DNA of 35,771 bases from Zoogloeaceae bacterium (GTDB lineage Bacteria > Pseudomonadota > Gammaproteobacteria > Burkholderiales > Rhodocyclaceae): assembly GCA_031259605.1 (NCBI GenBank), contig JAIRLE010000185.1, positions 1-35,771 on the forward strand, given 5' to 3'. A program made the translations under genes and the position numbers. The notes under the pieces are model-generated. The model did not search any database, had not been told where the DNA came from, and saw nothing but the letters and a program-made list of their open reading frames with translations. Positions within the stretch are counted from its first letter, which is position 1; the number at the start of each line of letters is the position of its first letter. Shown piece by piece: positions 6,637 through 14,798 of the stretch.

Positions 6637-9063
6637 ATGTCCAACAGTCCCCGCTTTCCGGAAAACCAGTCTTTCGCGTTGCCGCTTTTGCCCCTGCGCG
6701 ATGTCGTGGTTTTCCCCCACATGGTCATTCCGCTTTTTGTCGGGCGTCCCAAGTCCATCAAGGCGTTGGCGCAGGCAATGGAGAGCAAGCGCGCCATCGT
6801 GCTGGTGGCGCAGAAATCCGCCACCCAGGACGAACCGGTGGCGAGCGACCTGTATCAGGTCGGTTGTCTGGCAGCTATACTGCAACTGCTGAAATTGCCG
6901 GACGGCACGGTCAAGGTGCTGGTGGAGGGACAACAGCGGGTGCGCATCGAAGCGGTGGAAGACAATGCGGATTGCTTCATCGCCCATACCGTCGCCCTGG
7001 CCGAGGAAAGCGAAGGCGATTACGAGCAGGAAGCCCTGCGCCGCACCGTATTGAACCAGTTTGACCAGTATGTGAAGCTGAACCGGAAAATCCCGCCGGA
7101 AATTTCCGCTTCCATCGGCGGCATCGAGGACGCCGGGCGTCTGGCGGACACTATCGCCGCGCATTTGCCCCTGAAACTCGATCAGAAGCAGGACATTCTC
7201 GAACTCATGGGCGCGCGCGCGCGCATTGAGCGTCTGTTGTCGCAACTGGAATCCGAGATCGACATCCTGCAGGTGGAAAAGCGCATTCGCGGGCGCGTCA
7301 AACGCCAGATGGAAAAAAGCCAGCGCGAGTATTACCTGAATGAACAGGTCAAAGCCATCCAGAAAGAGCTGGGCGAAGGCGAGGACGGCGCGGACCTGGA
7401 AGAACTGGACAAGAAGATCCTGTCCGCCGGCATGAGCAAGGAGGCGCTGACCAAGGCGCAGGGCGAACTGAAAAAATTGCGCCTGATGTCGCCCATGTCC
7501 GCCGAAGCGACGGTGGTGCGCAACTACATCGATACGCTGGCGGGACTGCCCTGGCGCAAAAAGACCCGCACCAGCAAGGACTTGCGCGCGGCGGAAAAAA
7601 TCCTCAACGCCGATCATTACGGTCTGGAAAAGGTCAAGGAACGCATCATAGAATATCTGGCCGTGCAGCAGCGGGTCGACAAGGTCAAGGCGCCCATACT
7701 TTGCCTGGTCGGGCCGCCGGGCGTGGGCAAGACCTCGCTTGGAAAATCCGTCGCCAGGGCGACGGGCCGCAAGTTCATCCGCATGTCGTTGGGCGGTGTG
7801 CGTGATGAAGCCGAAATTCGCGGCCATCGGCGCACCTATATCGGCTCCATGCCAGGCAAGATTTTGCAGAGCCTGGGTAAATCCGGTGTGCGCAATCCCC
7901 TGTTCCTGCTCGACGAAGTCGATAAGCTGGGACAGGATTTTCGCGGCGATCCGGCTTCGGCGCTGCTGGAAGTGCTCGATCCTGAACAGAACCACACCTT
8001 CCAGGATCACTACGTGGAAGTGGATTTCGATCTCTCCGACGTGATGTTCGTGGCAACGGCCAATACCCTGAATCTTCCGGCCGCCCTCCTGGATCGCATG
8101 GAGATCATCCGTCTTGCGGGGTATACCGAAGATGAAAAGATCAATATCGCCACGCGCTACCTGCTGCCCAAGCAGATGAAAAACAATGGCGTCAAGGCGA
8201 CCGAACTGAGCGTTGCCGACAGCGCGATTCTCGACATCGTGCGCTACTACACCCGCGAAGCCGGGGTACGCAGCCTGGATCGGGAAATTTCCAAAATCTG
8301 CCGCAAGGTGATCAAGACCCTGCTGATGAAAAAGCGTAGCAGCAAGCTCATCGTCAATTCAAAAAATCTGGAAAAATTCCTGGGTGTGCGCCGTTACAAC
8401 TTCGGCATGGCGGAAAAGGAAAACCAGACAGGACAGGTCACCGGTTTGGCGTGGACCGAGGTGGGCGGCGAATTGCTGACCATAGAATGCGCGGTCATGC
8501 CCGGCAAGGGCAATATCCTGCGCACCGGCTCACTGGGCGACGTGATGAAGGAATCGGTGGAGGCCGCGCGCTCCGTGGTGCGTGCCCGCGCCGAACGCCT
8601 GGGCATCCGTCCCGAAATTTTCGAGAAACAGGACATTCACATCCATGTGCCGGAAGGCGCAACGCCCAAGGATGGGCCTTCCGCCGGCGTTGCCATGACC
8701 ACGGCGCTGGTTTCCGCACTGACGGGTATTCCCGTGCGCTGCGAGGTCGCCATGACCGGCGAGATTACCCTGCGCGGCGAGGTGCTGGCGATTGGCGGCC
8801 TGAAGGAAAAACTGCTGGCCGCCGTGCGCGGCGGGCTGAAGACCGCCCTGATCCCGCAGGAAAACACCAAGGATTTGATGGAGATACCGGACAACATCAA
8901 GAACCGTATCGAGATTGTGCCGGTCAAGTGGATAGACGATGTGCTCGAACGCGCGCTGGAACGGTGTCCCGAAGCCCTGCCGGAAGCGCCGCATCCGGTC
9001 GTGTTGTCCACTGAAAGCGTACTGGAAAACAAGGAAAACGAGGCGCTTCTGGTCAAGCATTGA
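6637..9063 (+). CDS. lon: ATP-dependent Lon protease
   Basis: Lon is a cytosolic AAA+ serine protease that clears misfolded and short-lived regulatory proteins. The 808-residue protein has the N-terminal substrate-binding domain (starting LPLLPLRDVVVFPHM), Walker A GPPGVGKT at 359-366, and the C-terminal protease domain with Ser682 in PKDGPSAGV and Lys725 in GGLKEKLLAA. This is the complete Lon Ser-Lys dyad. It is about 20 residues longer than E. coli Lon because of a C-terminal tail after the protease domain. Its own promoter candidate, of heat-shock type, lies between clpX and lon. Confidence 0.98.
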   Translation: MSNSPRFPENQSFALPLLPLRDVVVFPHMVIPLFVGRPKSIKALAQAMESKRAIVLVAQKSATQDEPVASDLYQVGCLAAILQLLKLPDGTVKVLVEGQQRVRIEAVEDNADCFIAHTVALAEESEGDYEQEALRRTVLNQFDQYVKLNRKIPPEISASIGGIEDAGRLADTIAAHLPLKLDQKQDILELMGARARIERLLSQLESEIDILQVEKRIRGRVKRQMEKSQREYYLNEQVKAIQKELGEGEDGADLEELDKKILSAGMSKEALTKAQGELKKLRLMSPMSAEATVVRNYIDTLAGLPWRKKTRTSKDLRAAEKILNADHYGLEKVKERIIEYLAVQQRVDKVKAPILCLVGPPGVGKTSLGKSVARATGRKFIRMSLGGVRDEAEIRGHRRTYIGSMPGKILQSLGKSGVRNPLFLLDEVDKLGQDFRGDPASALLEVLDPEQNHTFQDHYVEVDFDLSDVMFVATANTLNLPAALLDRMEIIRLAGYTEDEKINIATRYLLPKQMKNNGVKATELSVADSAILDIVRYYTREAGVRSLDREISKICRKVIKTLLMKKRSSKLIVNSKNLEKFLGVRRYNFGMAEKENQTGQVTGLAWTEVGGELLTIECAVMPGKGNILRTGSLGDVMKESVEAARSVVRARAERLGIRPEIFEKQDIHIHVPEGATPKDGPSAGVAMTTALVSALTGIPVRCEVAMTGEITLRGEVLAIGGLKEKLLAAVRGGLKTALIPQENTKDLMEIPDNIKNRIEIVPVKWIDDVLERALERCPEALPEAPHPVVLSTESVLENKENEALLVKH

Positions 9064-9225
9064 TCTGCGGCACACGCCAAAAGAATATGCCGGAGACTGT
9101 TGTCTGGCGGCAGTTTGGGGTAGTATTGCCGCTGGTCGGGTTTGGGGCTTGCATCCTGTTTTCGCCTTGGGACCTTGCCAGATGTCTTGTGCTTTTTTTC
9201 CATCGAACTACAGGGGGTTTGTGAA

Positions 9226-9507
9226 ATGAATAAATCGGAATTGATTGACGCCATTGCCGCCGAAGCCAAGCTGTCCAAGGCCGCCGCCGGCAACGCGCTG
9301 GATGCGACCATCAAGGCGGTGACCGGCGCGCTGAAGAAGGGGGATCGCCTCTCCCTGGTCGGTTTTGGTTCTTTCTGGGTGGGCGATCGCGCCGCGCGCA
9401 CGGGGCGCAACCCGCAAACGGGCAAGCCGCTGAAGATCAAGGCAAGCCGCGTACCCAAATTCACGCCCGGCAAGGCGCTGAAAGAACTGGTCAACAAAAA
9501 GAAGTGA
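9226..9507 (+). CDS. hup: DNA-binding protein HU
   Basis: HU is a small histone-like dimer that bends DNA. It has 93 residues, starting MNKSELIDAIAAEAKLSKA. The DNA-binding arm carries the RNPQTG signature at 61-66, and the C-terminus KFTPGKALKELV is typical. The ATG at 9226 matches the family start; the frame extends upstream without similarity. The 162-base gap after lon suggests separate transcription. The position between lon and tRNA-Val is classic for betaproteobacteria. HU and IHF subunits share this fold, but the sequence is closest to HU. Confidence 0.96.
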   Translation: MNKSELIDAIAAEAKLSKAAAGNALDATIKAVTGALKKGDRLSLVGFGSFWVGDRAARTGRNPQTGKPLKIKASRVPKFTPGKALKELVNKKK

Positions 9508-9513
9508 AATTCC

Positions 9514-9589
9514 GGGCGCTTAGCTCAGTTGGTAGAGCGTCGCCCTTACAAGGCGAATGTCGGCGGTTCGAACCCGTCAGCGCCCACCA
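9514..9589 (+). tRNA. tRNA-Val (anticodon UAC)
   Basis: A complete 76-base cloverleaf. The acceptor arms GGGCGCT and AGCGCCC pair fully. The D arm contains AGCTCAGTTGGTAGAGC, the anticodon stem TCGCC/GGCGA encloses the loop CTTACAA (anticodon TAC), and the T loop is TTCGAAC. The CCA end is encoded. It lies 6 bases after hup and is followed by a good terminator. Confidence 0.98.
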
Positions 9590-9595
9590 GTTCAG

Positions 9596-9630
9596 AAGGA
9601 TACGGTTGCAAGACCGTATCCTTTTGTTTT
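9596..9630 (+). terminator. Rho-independent terminator after tRNA-Val
   Basis: AAGGATACGGT (9596-9606) pairs perfectly with ACCGTATCCTT (9613-9623) across a six-base loop, followed by a T-rich run interrupted by one G. Confidence 0.85.
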
Positions 9631-9669
9631 CGGAAACGACATGCGTGTCGTGACACGCGGGCGTTTCCG
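9631..9669. repeat. Nested inverted repeat
   Basis: CGGAAACG (9631-9638) pairs with CGTTTCCG (9662-9669) and encloses the perfect palindrome GCGTGTC-GT-GACACGC (9643-9658). It follows directly on the tRNA terminator. It could be a second terminator-like structure or a protein-binding site ahead of the next gene's promoter. Confidence 0.5.
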
Positions 9670-9678
9670 CTTCCCGTT

Positions 9679-9706
9679 TTGAGTTTTGTGAACGGGATGG
9701 CATAAT
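9679..9706 (+). promoter_or_regulatory. Candidate sigma-70 promoter for the receiver/GGDEF-like gene
   Basis: TTGAGT (9679-9684) and CATAAT (9701-9706) are separated by 16 bases, 27 bases before the ATG at 9734. Confidence 0.45.
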
Positions 9707-9733
9707 CCTGCCGCTGTTGTCGAGAGGCGCAAG

Positions 9734-10696
9734 ATGAAAAACAATGTTTTGCTGGTTCATGAATCCAATGTGATCCGCGCGGTTCTGGCGCACCATCTGG
9801 CAGGCCGGTACAAGGTGGTCGAGGCGCTCGAGGGTGAATTTGCGTGGCATACCGCGATGCTGAATCACGATATTTGCGTGATCATTTCCGGTCTGGATTT
9901 GTACCGGCTGGACGGCATGTCGCTCCTGGAGCGTCTGCGTCACAGCAGTCTGGAACGGCTGAAGAAACTTCCCTTTTATTTCATCGGTTCGGAAAGCCGC
10001 ATCGCCGCCATTGAGGATCAGGCCAAAAAGGAGGGCGTAACGGGGTTCATGTTCAACGGCATCGGCAAGGATGAAGTGCTCGCCGTCATGGCGCAGCACA
10101 CGGAAGGCGCGCCGCCTGCGGTTGCGCCCGCTCCACCCGCCCCGCCTCCGGTGCCGCAACCCAAGCCGTCGTTGATTGCGGATCGCACTGCCACTCGCGG
10201 CAAGGGCAAGATGGGCAAGACGCCGCACAGCGCCGCGTTGCTGTCCGAAACCCTGTTTGCGGATGGCGTGCGCCGCATGTGTTCGCGTCCTGGCATGCAA
10301 AACGCCGTGCTGGTTTTCGCCCTGGATGGCTATACCGCCATTGCCGCCAGTCTGGGCGCTCCCATCGCGGGCAGGATTGTCGAAAGACTGGCGCGTCTGG
10401 TGCAGGAAAAAATCGGCGTCAGCGACATCATTGGCCATGATCGTCCCGGTTCCTTCGCCGTCGTCACCCAGAACAGCAGCATGGAAGCCTGCGCCGGGTT
10501 TGCCAAGCGGGTCGTCCGGGGGCTTTCCGCCGCCGATATCGTCTATCATGGCAAGCCTGTCGTCATCAGTATCAGCGTGGGCATTGCCAGTCGTCCGGAA
10601 GACGGCGATCTGGACGGCGACGCCCTGCTGGCGCTGGCGCGTTCGCGGGCGACGGGAGCCAGCAAGGCGGGCGGTGGGCGCATCCGCACGAAGTGA
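9734..10696 (+). CDS. Degenerate receiver plus degenerate GGDEF-domain protein
   Basis: A 320-residue cytosolic protein in two parts joined by a Pro/Ala-rich linker (about 125-146). The first ~120 residues have the receiver layout. However, the N-terminal acidic pair is His9-Glu10, the phospho-acceptor position (seven before the Asp of DG) is Gly53, and the C-terminal Lys is missing. The second half resembles a GGDEF fold (VLVFALDGYTAIAASLG, later VVISISVGIASRPEDGD). The active-site motif is RPGSF at 237-241 instead of GGDEF, so cyclase activity is unlikely. No similar neighbours suggest a pathway. It may act as a binding or scaffold protein. Exact function unknown. Confidence 0.75.
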   Translation: MKNNVLLVHESNVIRAVLAHHLAGRYKVVEALEGEFAWHTAMLNHDICVIISGLDLYRLDGMSLLERLRHSSLERLKKLPFYFIGSESRIAAIEDQAKKEGVTGFMFNGIGKDEVLAVMAQHTEGAPPAVAPAPPAPPPVPQPKPSLIADRTATRGKGKMGKTPHSAALLSETLFADGVRRMCSRPGMQNAVLVFALDGYTAIAASLGAPIAGRIVERLARLVQEKIGVSDIIGHDRPGSFAVVTQNSSMEACAGFAKRVVRGLSAADIVYHGKPVVISISVGIASRPEDGDLDGDALLALARSRATGASKAGGGRIRTK

Positions 10697-10762
10697 GCCT
10701 TCCTGTTTTTTCAACCCTTTGCGCCGTCTCTTCCTGGCGCGCTTTTTTCACGAACTCGCTTG

Positions 10763-10879
10763 GCAAGAAATTGGCGGCAGCCCTTCAGGGCTGCCGGTCA
10801 AACTCCATTGGGAAGGGGTTTCGACCTTCGCGCCTTTCTTGCGGGCGGGGTTTCAAACCGGAGTTGCTTTTACGATGAA
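10763..10879 (+). repeat. Interspersed repeat, copy 2
   Basis: It starts GCAAGAAATTGGCGGCAG, contains the perfect hairpin GGCAGCCCT-TC-AGGGCTGCC, and continues GGGAAGGGGTTTCGACC to the end TTTTACGATGAA. The ATG in that terminal block is the start codon of the FKBP gene, and CCGGAG 11 bases before it may serve as its ribosome binding site. Confidence 0.88.
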
Positions 10880-11402
10880 TGTACAAGTCCATAAGAACAC
10901 CGTGGTCACGCTGGATTACAACGTCACCGATCTGGAAGGAGAATTGCTCGACGCGGGCCAGGAGTCGCTGGTTTATCTGCATGGCGGCTATGACGACATT
11001 TTTCCCAATATCGAAGAGGCGCTGCATGAAAAGCGCGTGGGCGATACCGTCACGCTCAAGCTGCAACCGGATAACGCCTTTGGCGAATACGACGCCAGTC
11101 TGGTGCAGGTTGAGCCGCGCGCCAGCTTTCCGCTCGGCATTGAAGTCGGCATGCAGTTCGAAGGCGCGCCGGATGGCACGGAGGACGATGATTTCATTTT
11201 GTACCGCGTGACCGAAATTACCGGCGATACGGTTGTGCTGGACGGCAATCATCCGCTGGCGGGCATGGCATTGATTTTTACCTGCACCATCACCGCCGTG
11301 CGTCCCGCCAGCACGGAAGAGATCGCGCGCGGACACGCGCGCGGCGCGGAGGACGACGACGATGACGACGACGGCAACGCGCCAGCGCGCCACTGTCACT
11401 GA
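10875..11402 (+). CDS. FKBP-type peptidyl-prolyl isomerase, SlyD-like
   Basis: A cytosolic prolyl isomerase/chaperone of the SlyD type, 175 residues. The FKBP core is split by an insert-in-flap domain (about 71-125). SlyD-like motifs are VYLHGGYDDIFPNIEEAL (33-50), FGEYDASLV and LDGNHPLAGMAL (122-133). The tail has an acidic run of Asp and ends ARHCH, a short version of the metal-binding tail seen in SlyD. The start is set by comparison with relatives, which begin one or two residues before KNTVVTLDY. That ATG lies in the terminal block of the interspersed repeat, so the translation signals come from the repeat. The downstream lipoprotein gene overlaps its 3' end. Confidence 0.92.
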   Translation: MNVQVHKNTVVTLDYNVTDLEGELLDAGQESLVYLHGGYDDIFPNIEEALHEKRVGDTVTLKLQPDNAFGEYDASLVQVEPRASFPLGIEVGMQFEGAPDGTEDDDFILYRVTEITGDTVVLDGNHPLAGMALIFTCTITAVRPASTEEIARGHARGAEDDDDDDDGNAPARHCH

Positions 11403-11850
11403 ACCGCGGCGTTGGCGCTGCGTTTGTCTCATGCTGCCGCTGTTGCTGGGCGCGGGACTGTTTTTTTCCGCGTGCAGCCGCACGCAACCGCAGGCCGCAT
11501 TGGATGCCAGTGTCCGCAAGCTGCAATCCGCGCTGGAGGAAAAGAACATCCAGGGTGTTCTTTCCCTCCTGGACGAGGATTTTGCCGCGCCCGCGCCGGA
11601 AGACGGGCGGGAATGGGCGCGCAGAACCATGCTGCTGATGTTTTCCCGGTATCGGAACATCCGCATCATGGTCTTGAGCAGCGAAAACCGCATCGACGCC
11701 CAAGCGCCCGACCGCGCCGCCAGCAACGCCAGGGTCGCCCTGATCGGCGCGGAAGGATTGATTCCCGAAAATGCCCGCCGGTTCCAGGTGCGCCTGGGCT
11801 GGATCAAGCGCGACAGGGACTGGAAACTTACCCGTATGGAATGGGAATGA
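11362..11850 (+). CDS. Putative lipoprotein with NTF2/SnoaL-like domain
   Basis: A 162-residue protein with a basic N-terminus, a hydrophobic stretch (LMLPLLLGAGLFFSA) and a lipobox ending at Cys38 (FSACS), so it should be lipidated. The remaining ~125 residues (helical LDASVRKLQSALEEKNIQGV, then LLDEDF, later FQVRLGWIKRDRDWKLTRMEW) look like an NTF2/SnoaL-type domain; function unknown. If the first ATG is used, it overlaps the FKBP gene by 41 bases. An in-frame ATG at 11431 avoids the overlap but removes most of the positive N-region. Confidence 0.7.
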   Translation: MTTTATRQRATVTEPRRWRCVCLMLPLLLGAGLFFSACSRTQPQAALDASVRKLQSALEEKNIQGVLSLLDEDFAAPAPEDGREWARRTMLLMFSRYRNIRIMVLSSENRIDAQAPDRAASNARVALIGAEGLIPENARRFQVRLGWIKRDRDWKLTRMEWE

Positions 11851-11920
11851 CCGGACTATCTCTTTTGAACGAAAAACAAACGCGCCCTTGGATTGCCCAA
11901 CATCCGCGCCGCTGCTTTCA

Positions 11921-13237
11921 TCAAGCGATGGGGGATTTGATGGCGGGGGGGTTTTGCGACAGGTAGCGCAGGATGCCGCGCGCCAGGGCTTCCGCGAGCT
12001 GGTTCTGGTATTTTTCGTCCGCGAGCTTGCGTTCTTCTTCCGGATTGGAGATGAAGGCGGTTTCCACCAGGATGGAGGGAATGTCCGGCGCTTTCAAAAC
12101 CGCGAAACCCGCCTGTTCCACGCTGGCCCGGTGCAGACGATTGACGCCGCCCAGTTCGCCCAGCACCAGCTTGGCCAGACGCAGGCTGTCATTCTTGGTG
12201 GCGGTCTGCGAAAGATCGAGCAGGGTGCGCGCCAGGAACGGGTCCTTGACGTTGATATTGACGCCGCCCACCAGATCGGCGCTGTTTTCCTTCTGTGCCA
12301 GCCAGCGGGCGGCGGAACTGGAAGCGCCTTTTTCGGAAAGCACGAATACCGAAGAGCCACGCGCCTCCGGCTTGATCCAGGCGTCGGCATGAATGGAAAC
12401 AAAGAGATCCGACTGTACGCGCCGCGCCTTCTGGATGCGCGCGCCCAACGGCACGAAAAAGTCGCCGTCGCGGGTCAGGGCGACGCGCACGTTGGGATCG
12501 CGCTCCAGTTTGGTTTTCAGGCGGCGGGCAATGGCCAGGGTCACGGTTTTTTCACGGTTGCCGCGGCGTCCGACCGCGCCTGGGTCTTCGCCGCCATGAC
12601 CGGGATCGAGGGTGATGGTGATCCGCTGCGGCAACTTGCTGTCCGGCTTGGGCGAGGCGGCGTTGCCGGCGGCGCTGTTTTTCGCGGGAGCGGAAGTTTT
12701 TTCCTCCGGCGCGTCGTCCAGGCGGATTTCCTCGCCCGGCGGATAATGGTTGTCGCGCTGTTCCTGCAACAAGGCCAGCAAGGGGTCGAGCGGAATTTCC
12801 GGATACACGTCCAGCACCAGCCTGTGCCCGTAATCGCCCACCGGTTGCAGGGTAAAAATTTGTGGTTTTACGCGCGTCTTCAGTTCCATCACCAAGCGCA
12901 CGATGCCGGGTTTGTATTGTCCGGCGCGCAGGATCCGGATATACGGATCGTTGGCGGTTACCTTGTTGGCAAGGCTTTTCAGCACGGCGTTGAATTCTAT
13001 GCCTTCGATATCCACGACCAGGCGATCCGGCGCTTCCAGCGTAAAGTGGGAAAAGCGCACATCAGCATTGAGTTCCAGTGTGACGCGCGTGTATTCCTCC
13101 GCCGGCCAGACGCGCACGGCAAGCAATGTGGGACGCGCGCCCGCTGCGGAAACGGGCGTCACCGACAAAACCAGGGTTGCGCCAACAAAATTCAGGAAGC
13201 GGCGGCGCGCCATGCGGCAAGGAGTCTTGTCAGGCAT
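11921..13237 (-). CDS. amiC: N-acetylmuramoyl-L-alanine amidase AmiC-type
   Basis: A periplasmic zinc amidase that cleaves the peptide from muramic acid during daughter-cell separation, 438 residues. It begins with a Tat-type signal (ARRRFLNFVGA), then an AMIN domain (about 38-150), a Pro/Ala-rich linker, and the Amidase_3 domain. Zinc/catalytic residues visible are His214 in DPGHGGEDPG, Glu229 in NREKT, His283 in SIHAD and Glu392 in VETAFISN. The start at 13237 was chosen because GAGGAGGGG lies just upstream; the frame is open 12 codons further. It overlaps the 3' end of tsaE by 46 bases, implying co-transcription. Confidence 0.94.
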   Translation of the reverse strand: MPDKTPCRMARRRFLNFVGATLVLSVTPVSAAGARPTLLAVRVWPAEEYTRVTLELNADVRFSHFTLEAPDRLVVDIEGIEFNAVLKSLANKVTANDPYIRILRAGQYKPGIVRLVMELKTRVKPQIFTLQPVGDYGHRLVLDVYPEIPLDPLLALLQEQRDNHYPPGEEIRLDDAPEEKTSAPAKNSAAGNAASPKPDSKLPQRITITLDPGHGGEDPGAVGRRGNREKTVTLAIARRLKTKLERDPNVRVALTRDGDFFVPLGARIQKARRVQSDLFVSIHADAWIKPEARGSSVFVLSEKGASSSAARWLAQKENSADLVGGVNINVKDPFLARTLLDLSQTATKNDSLRLAKLVLGELGGVNRLHRASVEQAGFAVLKAPDIPSILVETAFISNPEEERKLADEKYQNQLAEALARGILRYLSQNPPAIKSPIA

Positions 13238-13683
13238 CTTCGCCCCTCCTCGCTGTTGGCGGCGAATGCGCAACGGCGTCCCGCCCCGTCCTCACGCAGG
13301 GAAAGGACGAGGTCGGCGGACGGAACGTAGCCGAACGCCTTGTCCGGCCATTCCACCAGGCATATCGAGTCTTCACGGAAGTACTCGTCCAACCCCGCAT
13401 CGAGAAACTCCTCTGGCAGCATGAAACGATAAAAATCAAAGTGATACAAGTATAATCTCGAAACTACATAAACTTCAACCAACGCATAAGTCGGACTTTT
13501 GACCGGCCCTTCGTGACCCAATGCATAAAGCAATGAGCGTGCCAGCGTGGTCTTGCCCGCGCCCAGATCACCTTGCAGGTAAATTACCAGTCCGGGATGC
13601 AGGCAGGCCGCCAGCGCTTTCCCCAGAGCTTCGCTGGCGGCAAGATCGGGCAGATTGATTTCAGACAAGGGTTTTTTCTCCAT
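13192..13683 (-). CDS. tsaE: tRNA threonylcarbamoyladenosine biosynthesis ATPase TsaE
   Basis: TsaE is the P-loop ATPase of the complex that makes t6A37 in ANN-decoding tRNAs. The 163-residue protein has Walker A GDLGAGKTT at 38-46, followed by SPTYALVE and HFDFYRF, both typical. The ATG at 13683 shares bases with the queG start on the other strand (CATG). A TTG two codons upstream is an alternative. No separate Shine-Dalgarno sequence is visible. It is followed by overlapping amiC. Confidence 0.95.
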   Translation of the reverse strand: MEKKPLSEINLPDLAASEALGKALAACLHPGLVIYLQGDLGAGKTTLARSLLYALGHEGPVKSPTYALVEVYVVSRLYLYHFDFYRFMLPEEFLDAGLDEYFREDSICLVEWPDKAFGYVPSADLVLSLREDGAGRRCAFAANSEEGRRCLTRLLAAWRAAAS

Positions 13684-14776
13684 GCACAATACCGACGCGC
13701 TTACGCAACTGACCGCCCAACTGGCAAACTGGGCGGCGGAACTTGGGTTTTCCGCGCTGGGGATTGCCGCCGTTCATGACGCGGAACTGAAAGACGCCCA
13801 TGCCCGTTATGCCGACTGGATCAAACAGGGGCGGCACGGGGAGATGGATTATATGGCGCGCAACGCCGATTTGCGCGCCCGACCGGAAGCCCTGTTGCCG
13901 GGTACGCAAAGCGTCATCAGCGTCACGCTGGCGTATTGGCCGCAACAAGGTCTTGCGCCGGCCATTTCCACCTTGGCGCATCCCGAGCGCGCCTACATTT
14001 CCCGTTACGCCTTGGGGCGCGATTATCACAAGATCATGCGCCGCCGCCTGAGCGCGCTGGCGCGGCGCATGGAAAGCGTCGTCGGTGCCTTTGCCTGGCG
14101 CGTCTGCGTGGATTCCGCGCCCGTCCTGGAAGTGGCGTTCGCCCGGCAGGGCGGTTTGGGCTGGCGCGGCAAACATGCGCTGCTGCTTTCCCGGCAAGGC
14201 TCGTTTCATTTCTTGGGCGAGCTGTATACCAGTTTGCCGCTGTCCGCCAATTTTTCCCGGACTTCGCCGCATTGCGGCACGTGTAGCCGCTGTCTGCGCG
14301 CCTGTCCCACGCAGGCGATTGTCGCGCCCTACATAGTGGACGCCCGCCGCTGCATTGCCTATCTCACCATCGAACATCCCGGAAGCATCCCGGAAACCTT
14401 GCGTCCCGCCATCGGCAACCGTATTTACGGCTGTGACGATTGCCAACTCGTCTGCCCCTGGAATCGCGCCGTTCCGGCGGGCGACACCGCTTTTTCCCCT
14501 CGGCATGGTCTTGAGACCGCCACGCTTGCCGAACTCATGGCCTGGGAAGAAAGCACGTTTCTGGACAAACTCGCGGGCAGTCCCATCCGCCGCATCGGGC
14601 ATTCGCGCTGGCTGCGCAATATCGCGGTCGCCCTGGGTAATTGCGCGTCGATCCAGCCGGACGCCTTGCGTGTCCTGAAAGCCAGGGCAGACCATCCTTC
14701 CGCGCTGGTGCGCGAGCACGTCGCCTGGGCGCTTGCGCGGAGAGAGAAGGCGAATATGGAGACGAAAACGCCGTAG
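13682..14776 (+). CDS. queG: Epoxyqueuosine reductase
   Basis: QueG carries out the last step of queuosine synthesis in tRNA, reducing epoxyqueuosine with cobalamin and two [4Fe-4S] clusters. The 364-residue protein has the catalytic Asp in CVDSAPVLE, a first cluster motif Cys198-x2-Cys201-x2-Cys204-x3-Cys208-Pro and a second CDDCQLVCPWN (Cys251, 254, 258). The C-terminal part is helical and HEAT-like. It begins at the CATG shared with divergent tsaE, and a TTG at 13655 is a possible longer start. It converges on purD with 22 bases between stops. Confidence 0.95.
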   Translation: MHNTDALTQLTAQLANWAAELGFSALGIAAVHDAELKDAHARYADWIKQGRHGEMDYMARNADLRARPEALLPGTQSVISVTLAYWPQQGLAPAISTLAHPERAYISRYALGRDYHKIMRRRLSALARRMESVVGAFAWRVCVDSAPVLEVAFARQGGLGWRGKHALLLSRQGSFHFLGELYTSLPLSANFSRTSPHCGTCSRCLRACPTQAIVAPYIVDARRCIAYLTIEHPGSIPETLRPAIGNRIYGCDDCQLVCPWNRAVPAGDTAFSPRHGLETATLAELMAWEESTFLDKLAGSPIRRIGHSRWLRNIAVALGNCASIQPDALRVLKARADHPSALVREHVAWALARREKANMETKTP

Positions 14777-14798
14777 AGGCAGGCCATCCGGACAACGC

